Notes: generated by a model not told the origin, from the sequence alone. DNA of 39,965 bases from Haloferula luteola (GCF_014201715.1 NZ_JACHFD010000031.1:1-39965); one strand, 5' to 3'; counted from the first letter of the stretch, positions 15,799-24,848 are shown. Numbers and translations are program-made.

Positions 15799-16491
15799 TC
15801 ACTTCTGGCCGTAGTAGGCACCCGGCCCGTGCTTGCGGAAGAAGTGCTTGTTCAACAGGTAGTCAGGAGCCGGGGGCGCGTCCGAGCGAATCGATCTCGT
15901 CTTGATCGCCATGTCGGCCACGATTTCCAGTGCCAGAGCATTCTCTACAGCCTTCGCTCCGGTCGGTCCCCAAGCAAAAGGACCATGGTTTCTGACCAAA
16001 ACCGCGGGCACATCCACCGGATTGAGCTCCGCAAACCGCTCGACGATCACCTTCCCCGTCTCCCATTCATACTCTCCGCCCACCTCCTCCGGCGTCATGT
16101 CCCGAGTCACCGGCACCGCGCCGTGAAAATAGTCGCAATGCGTGGTGCCAAGGCACGGCAGATCCACACCCGCCTGTGCAAACGCCACCGCATTGCGCGA
16201 GTGGGTATGAACCACCGAGCGGATGCCCTCAAAATGAAGATACAGGCAACGATGAGTCGGCGTGTCGGATGACGGACGCAAATCGCCCTCCACCACTTTG
16301 CCATCGAAATCCAGAATCACCATATCCGATGCTTTCAGCACCTTGTAGTCGACGCCGCTGGGTTTGATGGCAAACACCCGAGCCTCCGGGTCCGCCACCG
16401 AAACATTGCCGAAAGTCAAATCCACCAGACCGGTCCCCGGCAATTGCAGGTTAGCGGCAAGGCATTCTTCGCGAAGAGCGTCGTAGGACAT
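15799..16491 (-). CDS. araD: L-ribulose-5-phosphate 4-epimerase
   Basis: AraD converts L-ribulose 5-phosphate to D-xylulose 5-phosphate, the last step of L-arabinose catabolism. The 231-residue protein is a class II aldolase-fold enzyme with the residues known from E. coli AraD. It has TFGNVSV, KPSGVDY and SSDTPTH (Asp76 position), HTHSR (zinc His95 and His97), HCDYFHG (Asp120), NHGPF (third zinc His) and the C-terminal YYGQK (Tyr229). The start at ATG 16491 gives the normal length; the frame open to 16596 adds non-homologous residues. It heads the araD-kduI-kduD series, fitting arabinose release from pectin side chains. araA and araB are not in the window. Related 4-epimerases acting on other ketopentose phosphates cannot be fully excluded. 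Confidence 0.93.
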   Translation of the reverse strand: MSYDALREECLAANLQLPGTGLVDLTFGNVSVADPEARVFAIKPSGVDYKVLKASDMVILDFDGKVVEGDLRPSSDTPTHRCLYLHFEGIRSVVHTHSRNAVAFAQAGVDLPCLGTTHCDYFHGAVPVTRDMTPEEVGGEYEWETGKVIVERFAELNPVDVPAVLVRNHGPFAWGPTGAKAVENALALEIVADMAIKTRSIRSDAPPAPDYLLNKHFFRKHGPGAYYGQK

Positions 16492-16533
16492 GGAACAGAT
16501 GATTACAGGATGAAAACCGAGAAATCCAGAGAC

Positions 16534-16547
16534 GGGAAACGATTCCC
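16534..16547. promoter_or_regulatory. Candidate LacI-type operator (GGGAAACGATTCCC)
   Basis: This imperfect palindrome has GGGAA/TTCCC arms around a central CG, the layout of many LacI-family operators. It lies 43 bases upstream of araD in the 243-base divergent region facing the pectate lyase gene, where a regulator of both sets would bind. The symmetric bases at positions 6 and 9 do not pair. No second copy was found upstream of kduI and no LacI-family gene is in the window. Confidence 0.3.
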
Positions 16548-16734
16548 TGAGGCGATTTAACGTCTTTCCCCCTGCCGGATCAACGCCGAGATCCAAGAAG
16601 TTCCGTCAGCTTTTCGCCGACCCGTTACCTCCGGCAACCCGCTGAAGGAAACGCCCTCCATTAACCCGGACGGATGATTGAGCTGCAGGGCGTCCCTCCC
16701 TTGTGATGGCAGGCACGCGACTCTCCTTGGTCCC

Positions 16735-19536
16735 ATGCGCTTGATCCTGATTTCCGCACTCCTATCCCTTACAGCTGCTGGTGAACTGAAAGTCGACATC
16801 AACCGGGATAGCAAGGACTTGGATGCTTACACCGAGATCGGCTACCAAAAATGGAGTCAAGGCATCGCAAGCAGCACCACTTCCAACGGCACCACTCCGA
16901 TCACACGTCACTTCACCACCGATTCCGGTGAAACCGTGACCATCTCCTTCGCCCAAACTCCCGGTTCCGCGAACGCCGGTGGAACGGGGCTCACCTTCAT
17001 CTACAACGCTAGCCATCTCAGTGGCACCCTCGACCTCCTCGGCGACGGACTCACCGTGGCCCCAAGCCAACTCGCCACAGGAGGGGAAATCCAAATGACC
17101 CTCAGCGGACTCTCCGCAGGAACCCACACACTCCTTACCTTCCACAATGGCTGCGACAATGCCTGGAGCGAAGGATCTCTCGCGCCACTGAACCTCTCCA
17201 TCAACGGCACTCCAGCCCTCGGCCCCATCGCTCAATCCGTCAAGGCCACCTCCAACGCGATGGCCGGCAGCTCTTACCTGACCTTCCATGTCAGCGACCC
17301 TTCCGACGTCACCACCATCCTTTTCTCCGCCGACACCGCCACTGGCGATTACCCGATCCGCAACCCCATGATCAATGGTTTCGAGATCGACACTCCCAAC
17401 CTGTATCAAACCGCCCATAACCCTTCTCCGGCAGATGGCGATGCCCACGTAGATGCCGATCACGGGACCCTCACCCTCCGCTGGGAGCCCGCTCTCTCAG
17501 GCGACGTTCTCTCCCACCACCTCTATCTCGGCACCGATCGCGCCGCCGTCAAAACCGCCACCATCGACTCTCCCCTCTTCCTTGGAAACCTATCCGACAG
17601 CACCGATTCCTTCTCCCCGACCCTAGCTCCGGTCACCTACTTCTGGCGGGTCGATGAAATCCATGCCAATGGCACCATCACTCCCGGCACCGTATGGTCA
17701 TTTCGACGCCGCCGCCTGGCTTTTCCCGGTGCCGAAGGCTACGGCCGATTCGCATGGGGCGGACGCGGCGGCAACATCGTCCACGTCACCTCCCTCGATG
17801 ACTACTCATCAGGCGAAGAACCGATCCCCGGCACCCTGCGCTACGCCATTCAAGAAGAATCCGGCCCACGAATCATCCTTTTCGACGTCGGCGGGCTGAT
17901 CACCGTGAAAGAACGACTCACCTTGAACGATGACTTCGTCACCCTCGCAGGGCAGACCGCCCCCGGCAAAGGCATCTGCCTGCGCCAATGGCCCCTCGGC
18001 CTTAGTGGATCCGACGACACCATCGTGCGCTTCCTCCGCAATCGTCCCGGCGACATCAGCGGAGCCACAGTCGACGGCGGCGGCCTCGCGGGATGCGACC
18101 ACAGCATCATGGATCACTGCTCCATCAGTTGGTCCATCGACGAAGCCTTCAGCGGTCGAGGTGCCAAAAACATCACCCTCCAAAACTCACTGATCTCCGA
18201 AGCCCTCGCCATCGCCGGACATCAAAACTACCCTGCCGGCACCGACCACGGCTATGCGGCCACCATTGGGGGCGATACTGCCAGTTACCACCACAACCTG
18301 CTCGCCCACTGCTCAGGGCGTAACTGGTCGATGGGGGGTGGGCTCGATGCCCAGAACCGATTTGCCGGTCGGCTCGATATCCGCAACAACGTCATCTACA
18401 ACTGGAAATCCCGTACCACAGACGGCGGCGCCATGGAGGTGAACTTCATTGGCAACTACTACAAACCCGGAGCCGCCACGATCTTCACTCCCTTTGCGCT
18501 CACCATGAACCACGAGGACCTCTTCGGCGGATCTCAGCAGTGCTTTTTCTCCGGCAACATCATGGAGGGCTACTTCGATGAATCGAACCAGTCCATCGGG
18601 CGCCGCAGTGTCGTCGACAGTGGCATTCCCACGCCCTCCTACGACACCTTCGTCACCACACCCTTCTTCGATGGCATCTCCTTGATCTCAGAGCAATCCG
18701 CCACCGCCGCCTTCAAGCGAGTCCTCTCGGACAGCGGCGCCAACCGTCCCCTCGACGACCACGACTCCCGGATCATCCAGGAAACCATCGACGGCACCAC
18801 CTCCGTCACCGGCAAAGGTCCCTATGGTGGAGCCCCAGGACTTCCCAACTCCCAGGAAGACGTCGGCGGCTGGGAAGACTATCCCACCACCGAGCGTCCG
18901 CCCGGCTGGGATCACGACCGCGATGGCTTACCCGACTGGTGGGAAACGCTCCATGGCTCCAACCCATCCTCCGCTCATGGCGATTTTTCCGACGCCCATG
19001 CCGACCTTGATGGCGATGGCCAAACCGTCCTCGACGACTACCTCCACTTCCTCGCCTCCGTGCATACCCGGTGCCTCACGGGAAACTCCGTCGAAATCGA
19101 CCTCGCCCTCCACACCCGCGGCTACACCGACACACCTCGCTACACCTTCTCCAACCTCCTCAACTGCACGGCTGTGTGGCTTCCAGACACCTCGATCGCA
19201 CGCATCACGCCCTCTCTGGATTTCATCGGAATCGCCTCCCTCACCGTCACCGTGACAGATGCCAGCGGGGACTCCCACAGTCTTCCAGTACAAATCAGAG
19301 TGGCGCCCGAGTTTCCTCTCTCTCACACGCGTCTTGAAATCCGCCATCAAATCGATCGCCTCGAACTCCTTGCGACCGCTCCCGAAGGTACCCCCGTCAG
19401 CCTTCAGGAATCCACCACCCTCGACCACTGGATCACCGCCGAATCTTTCCTCGGCAATGACGCCACGCGCGTCATCGCCCGCCCCACTCCATTTCCTGGG
19501 GAGCGATCCTTTTTCCGCCTCCACTCCGAAGATTGA
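16735..19536 (+). CDS. Secreted multidomain pectate lyase (polysaccharide lyase family 1)
   Basis: The 933-residue protein starts at ATG 16735, directly giving a signal peptide (MRLILISALLSLTAAG). Residues ~20-220 look like a malectin-type carbohydrate-binding domain and ~225-320 like a fibronectin/LamG-type domain. The right-handed beta-helix lyase domain spans ~325-700, with AFPGAEGYGRFAWGGRGG, LRYAIQEESGPRIILFDVGG, the beta-helix strand CDHSIMDHCSISWSIDEA and DIRNNVIYNWKSR. This is the PL1 subgroup of bacterial multidomain pectate lyases, cleaving polygalacturonate by Ca2+-dependent beta-elimination. A D-x-D-x-D-G calcium-binding pair (DHDRDGLPDWWE and LDGDGQTVLDDY) follows near 725-770, then a cadherin-like domain and a C-terminal module ending RSFFRLHSED. 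It is the first gene of the secreted pectin operon, followed by a GH28 gene starting 5 bases after its stop. Confidence 0.9.
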   Translation: MRLILISALLSLTAAGELKVDINRDSKDLDAYTEIGYQKWSQGIASSTTSNGTTPITRHFTTDSGETVTISFAQTPGSANAGGTGLTFIYNASHLSGTLDLLGDGLTVAPSQLATGGEIQMTLSGLSAGTHTLLTFHNGCDNAWSEGSLAPLNLSINGTPALGPIAQSVKATSNAMAGSSYLTFHVSDPSDVTTILFSADTATGDYPIRNPMINGFEIDTPNLYQTAHNPSPADGDAHVDADHGTLTLRWEPALSGDVLSHHLYLGTDRAAVKTATIDSPLFLGNLSDSTDSFSPTLAPVTYFWRVDEIHANGTITPGTVWSFRRRRLAFPGAEGYGRFAWGGRGGNIVHVTSLDDYSSGEEPIPGTLRYAIQEESGPRIILFDVGGLITVKERLTLNDDFVTLAGQTAPGKGICLRQWPLGLSGSDDTIVRFLRNRPGDISGATVDGGGLAGCDHSIMDHCSISWSIDEAFSGRGAKNITLQNSLISEALAIAGHQNYPAGTDHGYAATIGGDTASYHHNLLAHCSGRNWSMGGGLDAQNRFAGRLDIRNNVIYNWKSRTTDGGAMEVNFIGNYYKPGAATIFTPFALTMNHEDLFGGSQQCFFSGNIMEGYFDESNQSIGRRSVVDSGIPTPSYDTFVTTPFFDGISLISEQSATAAFKRVLSDSGANRPLDDHDSRIIQETIDGTTSVTGKGPYGGAPGLPNSQEDVGGWEDYPTTERPPGWDHDRDGLPDWWETLHGSNPSSAHGDFSDAHADLDGDGQTVLDDYLHFLASVHTRCLTGNSVEIDLALHTRGYTDTPRYTFSNLLNCTAVWLPDTSIARITPSLDFIGIASLTVTVTDASGDSHSLPVQIRVAPEFPLSHTRLEIRHQIDRLELLATAPEGTPVSLQESTTLDHWITAESFLGNDATRVIARPTPFPGERSFFRLHSED

Positions 19537-19541
19537 CTCTC

Positions 19542-20789
19542 ATGAAAGGACTCCACGCTTTCCTTACCCTTCTCTCTATTTCCTCCACGCTCCTCGCTCG
19601 GGAGGTTTTCCCGATCACGGACTTTGGTGCACGCCCTGATGAACCATCGACGATCGAGATTCAGGCCGCCATCGACGCCTGCGCCGATGCAGGAGGAGGC
19701 ACCGTCAGCATCCCCCCCGGCACCTTCTTCACCGGATCTCTCTTCCTCAAAGAGAACGTCGATCTCCACCTCGAAGCAGGGGCCATCCTCAAGGGCTCCC
19801 AACAACTTGAGGACTACCCGAAAAGACCCACTCGCATCGAAGGGCACACCACCCCTTGGCGCATGGCACTCATCAACGCCTCCAACTTAACACAAGTCCG
19901 CATATGGGGAGATGGAACCTTGGATGGAGACGGTGAAGTCTTTTGGAAAGCCTTCTGGAAACGACGCCAGGAGAATCCCCGATGCACCAACCTTGAGGTC
20001 GAGCGCCCACGCTTGATGTTCTTCGATACCTGCATGGGCGTCACCCTTGAAGGCATTCGCCTCCGCAATTCCGGATTCTGGAATCTTCACCTCTACCGTT
20101 GCCAAGACGTCACGGTCGATGGACTCGATATTTTTGCCCCCGGCGAAGGCTCCCCGGTGCGGGCCCCCAGTAGCGACGGCATCGACATCGACAGCTGTCA
20201 ACGAGTCACCGTGCGCAACACTCGCATTGCGACCGACGATGACTGCATCGCTCTCAAAGGATCCAAAGGCCCGTTAGCAGACCAAGACGCCGCCAGCCCC
20301 CCAGTCGAAGACATCCTTGTCGAAGACTGCGAGTTCGCCCGCGGGCATGGCGTCGTCACCCTCGGGAGCGAAGCCACCCTCGTCAGAAATGTCATCGTCC
20401 GCCGCTGCAAGGTCGGCCCCGGAAACCAACTGATCCGACTCAAACTGCGACCCGACACGCCCCAGCGATACGAAAACCTCCTCTACGAAGACATCGAACT
20501 TCAAGGCGATCGCGGCTCTCTATTCGCCGTCCGGCCCTGGACCCAATTCTTCGATCTTCAGGGGCATCAACCTCCGCCGTCACTCGTCCGCCATCTCACT
20601 CTGCGCAATGTTCGAGGAAGCTACGGCTCATTCGGTCAACTCATTGGCAACCCCGGAGACACCCTCGAATCCATCACCCTCGAAAACATCGACATCACCC
20701 TCAAGGACCCTCAGCTCCAATGCAAAAACCTGAAAGACGCCACGGCAAAACAGGTTCGCATCAACCACGCCGATTGGACTCTCCCGTGA
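19542..20789 (+). CDS. Secreted glycoside hydrolase family 28 (polygalacturonase-like)
   Basis: The 415-residue protein begins at ATG 19542 with a signal peptide (cleavage near LLA-REV). A TTG at 19533 overlapping the upstream stop is a weaker start. FPITDFGARPD and ACADAGGGTVSIPPGTFFTGSL are the usual GH28 entrance. The catalytic region shows SSDGIDIDSC near residue 209, TDDDCIALKG near 230 and GHGVVTLGSE near 266; these supply the three Asp residues and the conserved GHG of GH28. LIRLKLR corresponds to the substrate-binding R-I-K motif. These enzymes hydrolyse alpha-1,4 links in polygalacturonate or related pectin backbones; exo- or endo-action cannot be read from the sequence. The next gene, a CE12-CE8 fusion, starts 22 bases downstream. 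Confidence 0.92.
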   Translation: MKGLHAFLTLLSISSTLLAREVFPITDFGARPDEPSTIEIQAAIDACADAGGGTVSIPPGTFFTGSLFLKENVDLHLEAGAILKGSQQLEDYPKRPTRIEGHTTPWRMALINASNLTQVRIWGDGTLDGDGEVFWKAFWKRRQENPRCTNLEVERPRLMFFDTCMGVTLEGIRLRNSGFWNLHLYRCQDVTVDGLDIFAPGEGSPVRAPSSDGIDIDSCQRVTVRNTRIATDDDCIALKGSKGPLADQDAASPPVEDILVEDCEFARGHGVVTLGSEATLVRNVIVRRCKVGPGNQLIRLKLRPDTPQRYENLLYEDIELQGDRGSLFAVRPWTQFFDLQGHQPPPSLVRHLTLRNVRGSYGSFGQLIGNPGDTLESITLENIDITLKDPQLQCKNLKDATAKQVRINHADWTLP

Positions 20790-20811
20790 CGCCCCTGCTG
20801 TGACTCTCTCC

Positions 20812-22413
20812 ATGAAAACCCTCCTCATCCTTTTGCTCTTCTGTCTCGGAGTCTCCGCAAGCCCCACCATCTACCTGATCGGTGACTCCACGATGGCGGA
20901 CAAACCCCGTATCGAACATCCCGAACGCGGATGGGGACAACTCTTCCGCACCCTCGTCCGCGAACCCGCTCACCTGGAAAATCACGCCCGCAATGGGCGC
21001 AGCTCAAAGTCCTTCCTCGCCGAGAAACGTTGGGCACCCATCGTTTCCCAACTCCAGGCTGGCGATTGGGTGATCATCCAATTTGGTCACAACGATGAGA
21101 AATCCGACCAACCGAAACTCCACACCGAGCCACGCGGAAGCTACACCGATCTCCTCCGTCGATTTGTCCACGAAACCCGAGCCAAAGGAGCTCACCCCAT
21201 CCTCGCCACCCCCGTCGCCCGCCGCCGTTGGCAAAACGGTCAACTCATCCCCACCCACGGCGACTACCCCGATGCCGTTCGCGAACTCGCCCGCGCAGAG
21301 CAAGTGCCGCTCCTCGACCTAGAGAAACGCACCTCCGCCATGGAAGCCGCCCTCGGAGAAGAAGGCAGCAAAGCCCTGCACCTCTGGTTCGCTCCAGGGG
21401 AGATCGACGCGGCACCCAGGGGCATTCAGGACGATACCCACTACTCAGCCATGGGGGCGCTCTCCACCGCCAAGCTCGCTGTCGACGAAATCCGCCGCCT
21501 CCGTCTCGATCTCGCCCACTACCTCACCTATGGCGATGCGACCGTCGCTGCCGACGGCAGTGGAGACTTCACCTCCATCCAACAGGCCATCATGGCCGCC
21601 CCTTACCGGGCTGCCACCGAACCGTGGATCATCCGCATCCTGCCCGGCACCTACGCCGAGCGCGTCTATGTCCAGCAAGAGCGCGGCAACCTCCGATTGG
21701 TGGGCGATCATGCCACGACCACCCGACTCACCGCCGGCATTCACGCCAACATGACCGGACCCGACGGACAACCCGTCGGAACCTTTCGCACAGCCACCCT
21801 GCACATCGATGGCGACGGATTCGAAATCGAAAACCTCACCGTCGAAAACTCTGCTGGCCCAGTAGGACAAGCCCTCGCACTACGAGCCGATGGAGATCGC
21901 CTCATCTTTCGCCACTGCCGTTTTCTCGGCTGGCAGGACACCATCCTCTGCAACCGAGGTCGCCACTACTTCGAAGATTGTGAGATTCTCGGCCACTGCG
22001 ACTTCATCTTTGGTGCCGCCACCGCGTGGTTCGAACAATGCCGGATTCATTCCCTCAAAGACGGCTACATCACCGCTGCATCTACGCCCGCCAACCAAGC
22101 CTACGGTCTCCTCTTCCATCGTTGCACCATCACCGGGGAACCGGACGTCCAAACCTACCTCGGAAGACCTTGGCGGGAGTTCGCCATGACCGCCTTCATC
22201 GATTGCACCATGGACGCCTCCATCCGACCAGATGGCTGGAAAGAATGGAATGCTGCTGACCCTGCAAAAACCGTTCGCTACGGCGAATCCAGTAACCAAG
22301 GACCTGGGGCTGCGACCGAACATCGCGTGCCTTGGGCTCATCATCCTGTGGACGACGCACTCTCTCCGGAAACCGTCTTCAACGGGTGGGAACCTCGCCA
22401 TCATTCCCCATGA
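20812..22413 (+). CDS. Fused rhamnogalacturonan acetylesterase (CE12) and pectin methylesterase (CE8)
   Basis: The 533-residue protein starts at ATG 20812 with a signal peptide (MKTLLILLLFCLGVSA). Residues ~18-235 are an SGNH esterase: IGDSTMADKP holds the nucleophilic Ser, NHARNGRSS and QFGHNDEKSD are blocks II and III, and DDTHYSAMGA holds the Asp-x-x-His. This is the CE12 rhamnogalacturonan acetylesterase pattern. Residues ~240-530 are a CE8 pectin methylesterase beta-helix. VAADGSGDFTSIQQAI opens it, GWQDTI and GHCDFIFGAA carry the two catalytic Asp, and YLGRPWREF carries the conserved Arg. One polypeptide would remove both acetyl and methyl groups from pectin, preparing it for the lyase and hydrolases beside it. 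The gene's stop overlaps the next GH28 start (ATGA). Confidence 0.93.
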   Translation: MKTLLILLLFCLGVSASPTIYLIGDSTMADKPRIEHPERGWGQLFRTLVREPAHLENHARNGRSSKSFLAEKRWAPIVSQLQAGDWVIIQFGHNDEKSDQPKLHTEPRGSYTDLLRRFVHETRAKGAHPILATPVARRRWQNGQLIPTHGDYPDAVRELARAEQVPLLDLEKRTSAMEAALGEEGSKALHLWFAPGEIDAAPRGIQDDTHYSAMGALSTAKLAVDEIRRLRLDLAHYLTYGDATVAADGSGDFTSIQQAIMAAPYRAATEPWIIRILPGTYAERVYVQQERGNLRLVGDHATTTRLTAGIHANMTGPDGQPVGTFRTATLHIDGDGFEIENLTVENSAGPVGQALALRADGDRLIFRHCRFLGWQDTILCNRGRHYFEDCEILGHCDFIFGAATAWFEQCRIHSLKDGYITAASTPANQAYGLLFHRCTITGEPDVQTYLGRPWREFAMTAFIDCTMDASIRPDGWKEWNAADPAKTVRYGESSNQGPGAATEHRVPWAHHPVDDALSPETVFNGWEPRHHSP

Positions 22414-23780
22414 AAGCGCGGCTCATTGCCCTCCTCCTCGCCCTCACCTCATCCACCGCCCTCTCGGCACTGATCTCACCGGGATGGCAGGACATCGACC
22501 CCATTCTCAAGAGGATCCAGGCGCCCTCGTTTCCTAATCGTGACTTCACCATCACTGATTTTGGTGCGCAGCCGCATGCTCCTGCGACACAGGCCATCCG
22601 AGACGCCGTCGAGGCCTGCCATCAAGCGGGTGGCGGTCGCGTGATCATTCCTCCCGGGCGATGGCTCACCGCGGCTGTCATTTTGCGCTCGAACGTCAAC
22701 CTTCACCTCGTCCAAGGAGCCACTCTCGAATGGAACTTTGATCTCGATGACTACCCTCTCGTCCTCACCCGCTTCGAGGGAATGGATTGCATGAATTACT
22801 CTCCCCTCATTTACGCGATCGATCAGGAAAACATCGCCATCACTGGGCAGGGCACCCTCGACGGTGGCGCGACTCACAAAACTTGGTGGGCGTGGAATCC
22901 CAACGACCCCAAGCTGCGGAAAAAGGGGCCCAGCCTTCAATCGAAGGACCGTGAAGCCCTCGGCGCGATGATGGCGGAAGATTGCCCGGTTGAACAACGA
23001 ACCTTCGGGAAAGGCCATCACCTCCGGCCCAGCTTCATCCAAACCTATCGGTGCAAAAATATCCTCATCGAGGGCGTCACCCTGATCCGCTCACCCATGT
23101 GGGAAATCCATCCCGTCTTCTCGGAAAACATCACCGTTCGTGGCGTCACCATCACCAGTCACGGCCCCAACAACGATGGCTGCGATCCCGAATCCTGCCG
23201 CGATGTGCTGGTGGAAGACACCGTTTTCGACACCGGGGATGACTGCATCGCCATCAAATCCGGGCGAAATGACGATGGTCGCCGTACCGGCATTCCCTCG
23301 GAGAACATCATCATCCGCCGCTGCACCATGAAAGACGGCCATGGAGGGGTAGTTCTCGGTTCCGAATGTTCCGGCCACATTCGCAACGTATGGATCGAAG
23401 ATTGCGTGATGGATAGCCCGCAACTCGTCCGCTCCCTCCGCTTCAAAAACAACGCCATCCGCGGAGGGATCCTCGAAAATGTCTTCATGAGGAACGTCGA
23501 AATCGGTCAAGTCTCTGAGGCCGTGTTAACCATCGATTTTCTCTACGAGGAAGGAGCCAACGGCCCCTACCCACCCATCGCCCGCAACATCCACCTCGAG
23601 AACATTACCAGCTCTGCCAGCCCACGAGTTTTGTTCATTCGCGGAATTCCGAATTCGATCATCGGCCCCATCCACATTCGCAATTCCCGATTTCAGGGGG
23701 TCACTCAGAGCGATAGGGTCGAACACGCGGGAAGCATCACGTTCGATCACGTCGAAGTCGTTCCCGCACTCTCGCCGTAG
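22410..23780 (+). CDS. Second secreted glycoside hydrolase family 28 enzyme
   Basis: The 456-residue protein starts at ATG 22410, overlapping the upstream stop by 4 bases, and begins with a signal peptide (MKARLIALLLALTSSTALS). GH28 hallmarks are TITDFGAQPHAPATQAI, AGGGRVIIPPGRWLTAAV, NNDGCDPESC, TGDDCIAIKSG, DGHGGVVLGSE and RSLRFKNN (R-x-K motif). A glutamine/lysine-rich insertion sits at ~155-200. The longer form with the IIRRC and SGHIRNVWIEDC strands resembles bacterial exo-polygalacturonases and rhamnogalacturonan hydrolases of the YteR/YesW type loci; exact specificity is unknown. The paired GH28 genes probably cut different backbones. It is the last recognised pectin enzyme of the plus-strand operon. 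Confidence 0.92.
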   Translation: MKARLIALLLALTSSTALSALISPGWQDIDPILKRIQAPSFPNRDFTITDFGAQPHAPATQAIRDAVEACHQAGGGRVIIPPGRWLTAAVILRSNVNLHLVQGATLEWNFDLDDYPLVLTRFEGMDCMNYSPLIYAIDQENIAITGQGTLDGGATHKTWWAWNPNDPKLRKKGPSLQSKDREALGAMMAEDCPVEQRTFGKGHHLRPSFIQTYRCKNILIEGVTLIRSPMWEIHPVFSENITVRGVTITSHGPNNDGCDPESCRDVLVEDTVFDTGDDCIAIKSGRNDDGRRTGIPSENIIIRRCTMKDGHGGVVLGSECSGHIRNVWIEDCVMDSPQLVRSLRFKNNAIRGGILENVFMRNVEIGQVSEAVLTIDFLYEEGANGPYPPIARNIHLENITSSASPRVLFIRGIPNSIIGPIHIRNSRFQGVTQSDRVEHAGSITFDHVEVVPALSP

Positions 23781-23800
23781 CTCGCTCCCATCCACTGAAG

Positions 23801-24316
23801 ATGACGATGCCTTCCACTCTCTACAAAATGGCGCAGCAAGCCATCGCATTCACCTCGAATGCCTCCGACGGAGGCTTGCGACTCCCCGAGATCCTTCAAT
23901 TCCTGGATACTCAGGGGATCGCCAATGAGCATCTTTCCAACCCAAAAAACAGAGGACCTAAGGCCTATCATTTCCACCCCCGCGAAATCGCCCTGACGGG
24001 TTCAGAACTCGTCTTTGGAGACTTTCTTCTCCTCAATCACTGCAGCCACGATCAGTCGCTCATCCTCACCGATTTCCCATCACTCAGCGATTTGGAGTCC
24101 CAGATTCTTGATGGCGCGGGGATCCTCAATCCATTCACCACCTTTCTATTGGCATTTCGTCAGGGGATTCTTTCGCCCTACGAGATCACTTACGAATCGC
24201 CATCGGGGGAACGAGTTCGTTTTCAAAAGAGCGACCCATGCGATTTTGGAAAAACCTACCCCAATGCCGCCCTTCAATGGCTCGATCCTCGGGAAAAGGC
24301 CCATCATCTTCACTAA
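23801..24316 (+). CDS. Hypothetical protein, no recognised family
   Basis: This 171-residue protein starts at ATG 23801 (an ATG at 23807 is also possible), 20 bases after the GH28 stop, with a GAAG element just upstream. It has no signal peptide and no obvious membrane segment, so it is probably cytoplasmic. The sequence is mixed alpha/beta with several His and Cys residues spread along its length (YHFHPRE, LNHCSHDQ, DPCDFGKTY) and a hydrophobic middle (ILNPFTTFLLAFRQGILSPY). Its composition and spacing suggest a real gene, and position suggests it may be on the pectin transcript. I do not recognise it and infer no function. Confidence 0.55.
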   Translation: MTMPSTLYKMAQQAIAFTSNASDGGLRLPEILQFLDTQGIANEHLSNPKNRGPKAYHFHPREIALTGSELVFGDFLLLNHCSHDQSLILTDFPSLSDLESQILDGAGILNPFTTFLLAFRQGILSPYEITYESPSGERVRFQKSDPCDFGKTYPNAALQWLDPREKAHHLH

Positions 24317-24388
24317 GATCGCGTCTTGTACCCCCTCTCTCGAAAAAGCCATTTGCCACCCAAGGCGAGGCGGTGGAAGTCCTCTCCC

Positions 24389-24793
24389 ATGAAATCCTGG
24401 CTCACCACCATCGCCCTCCTACCGACGATCTCTTGTGCCGTCGAGGTCGCCGACATCCCAGAGGTCGAAAAACACCTCAAGATAGGAACGCAAATCCTCG
24501 ATGTCCGCACTGCTGAAGAATGGCAGGAAGGGCACCTCGACCATGCCCTCCATGCCGACATCCAGAGGGACGACTTCGTCGCCATCGCCAAAGCCCAGCT
24601 GGACCCCGAAAAGCCCGTCGTGATCTACTGCAAATCCGGAAAACGCAGCGCCCGAGCCTCAAATCGGCTCGAAGAAGCGGGCTTCCAGCAGGTCATCGAT
24701 CTCAAAGGCGGAATGACGGCCTGGCTTCAGGCCGGCAAGCCGGTCGTCGTGGATCCGCCAACGCCCATCGAATCCAAGGCAGCTCCCAAATGA
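24389..24793 (+). CDS. Exported single-domain rhodanese-like protein
   Basis: The 134-residue protein starts at ATG 24389 with a short signal peptide (MKSWLTTIALLPTISCA), so it acts in the periplasm. A single rhodanese domain follows: ILDVRTAEEWQEGHLDHA, then the active loop VIYCKSGKRSARA with the sulfur-carrying Cys, and VIDLKGGMTAWLQAGKPV. The frame open upstream to 24326 is arginine/proline-rich and rejected. Periplasmic rhodaneses transfer sulfane sulfur to cyanide or thiols; the physiological substrate is unknown. It is not linked to the sulfur operon at 10852-13599. Confidence 0.87.
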   Translation: MKSWLTTIALLPTISCAVEVADIPEVEKHLKIGTQILDVRTAEEWQEGHLDHALHADIQRDDFVAIAKAQLDPEKPVVIYCKSGKRSARASNRLEEAGFQQVIDLKGGMTAWLQAGKPVVVDPPTPIESKAAPK

Positions 24794-24848
24794 GCGTCCG
24801 ATTCCACCTTGATTGATTAAGGGAACCGAACTATCTCCTTCCCCACGC

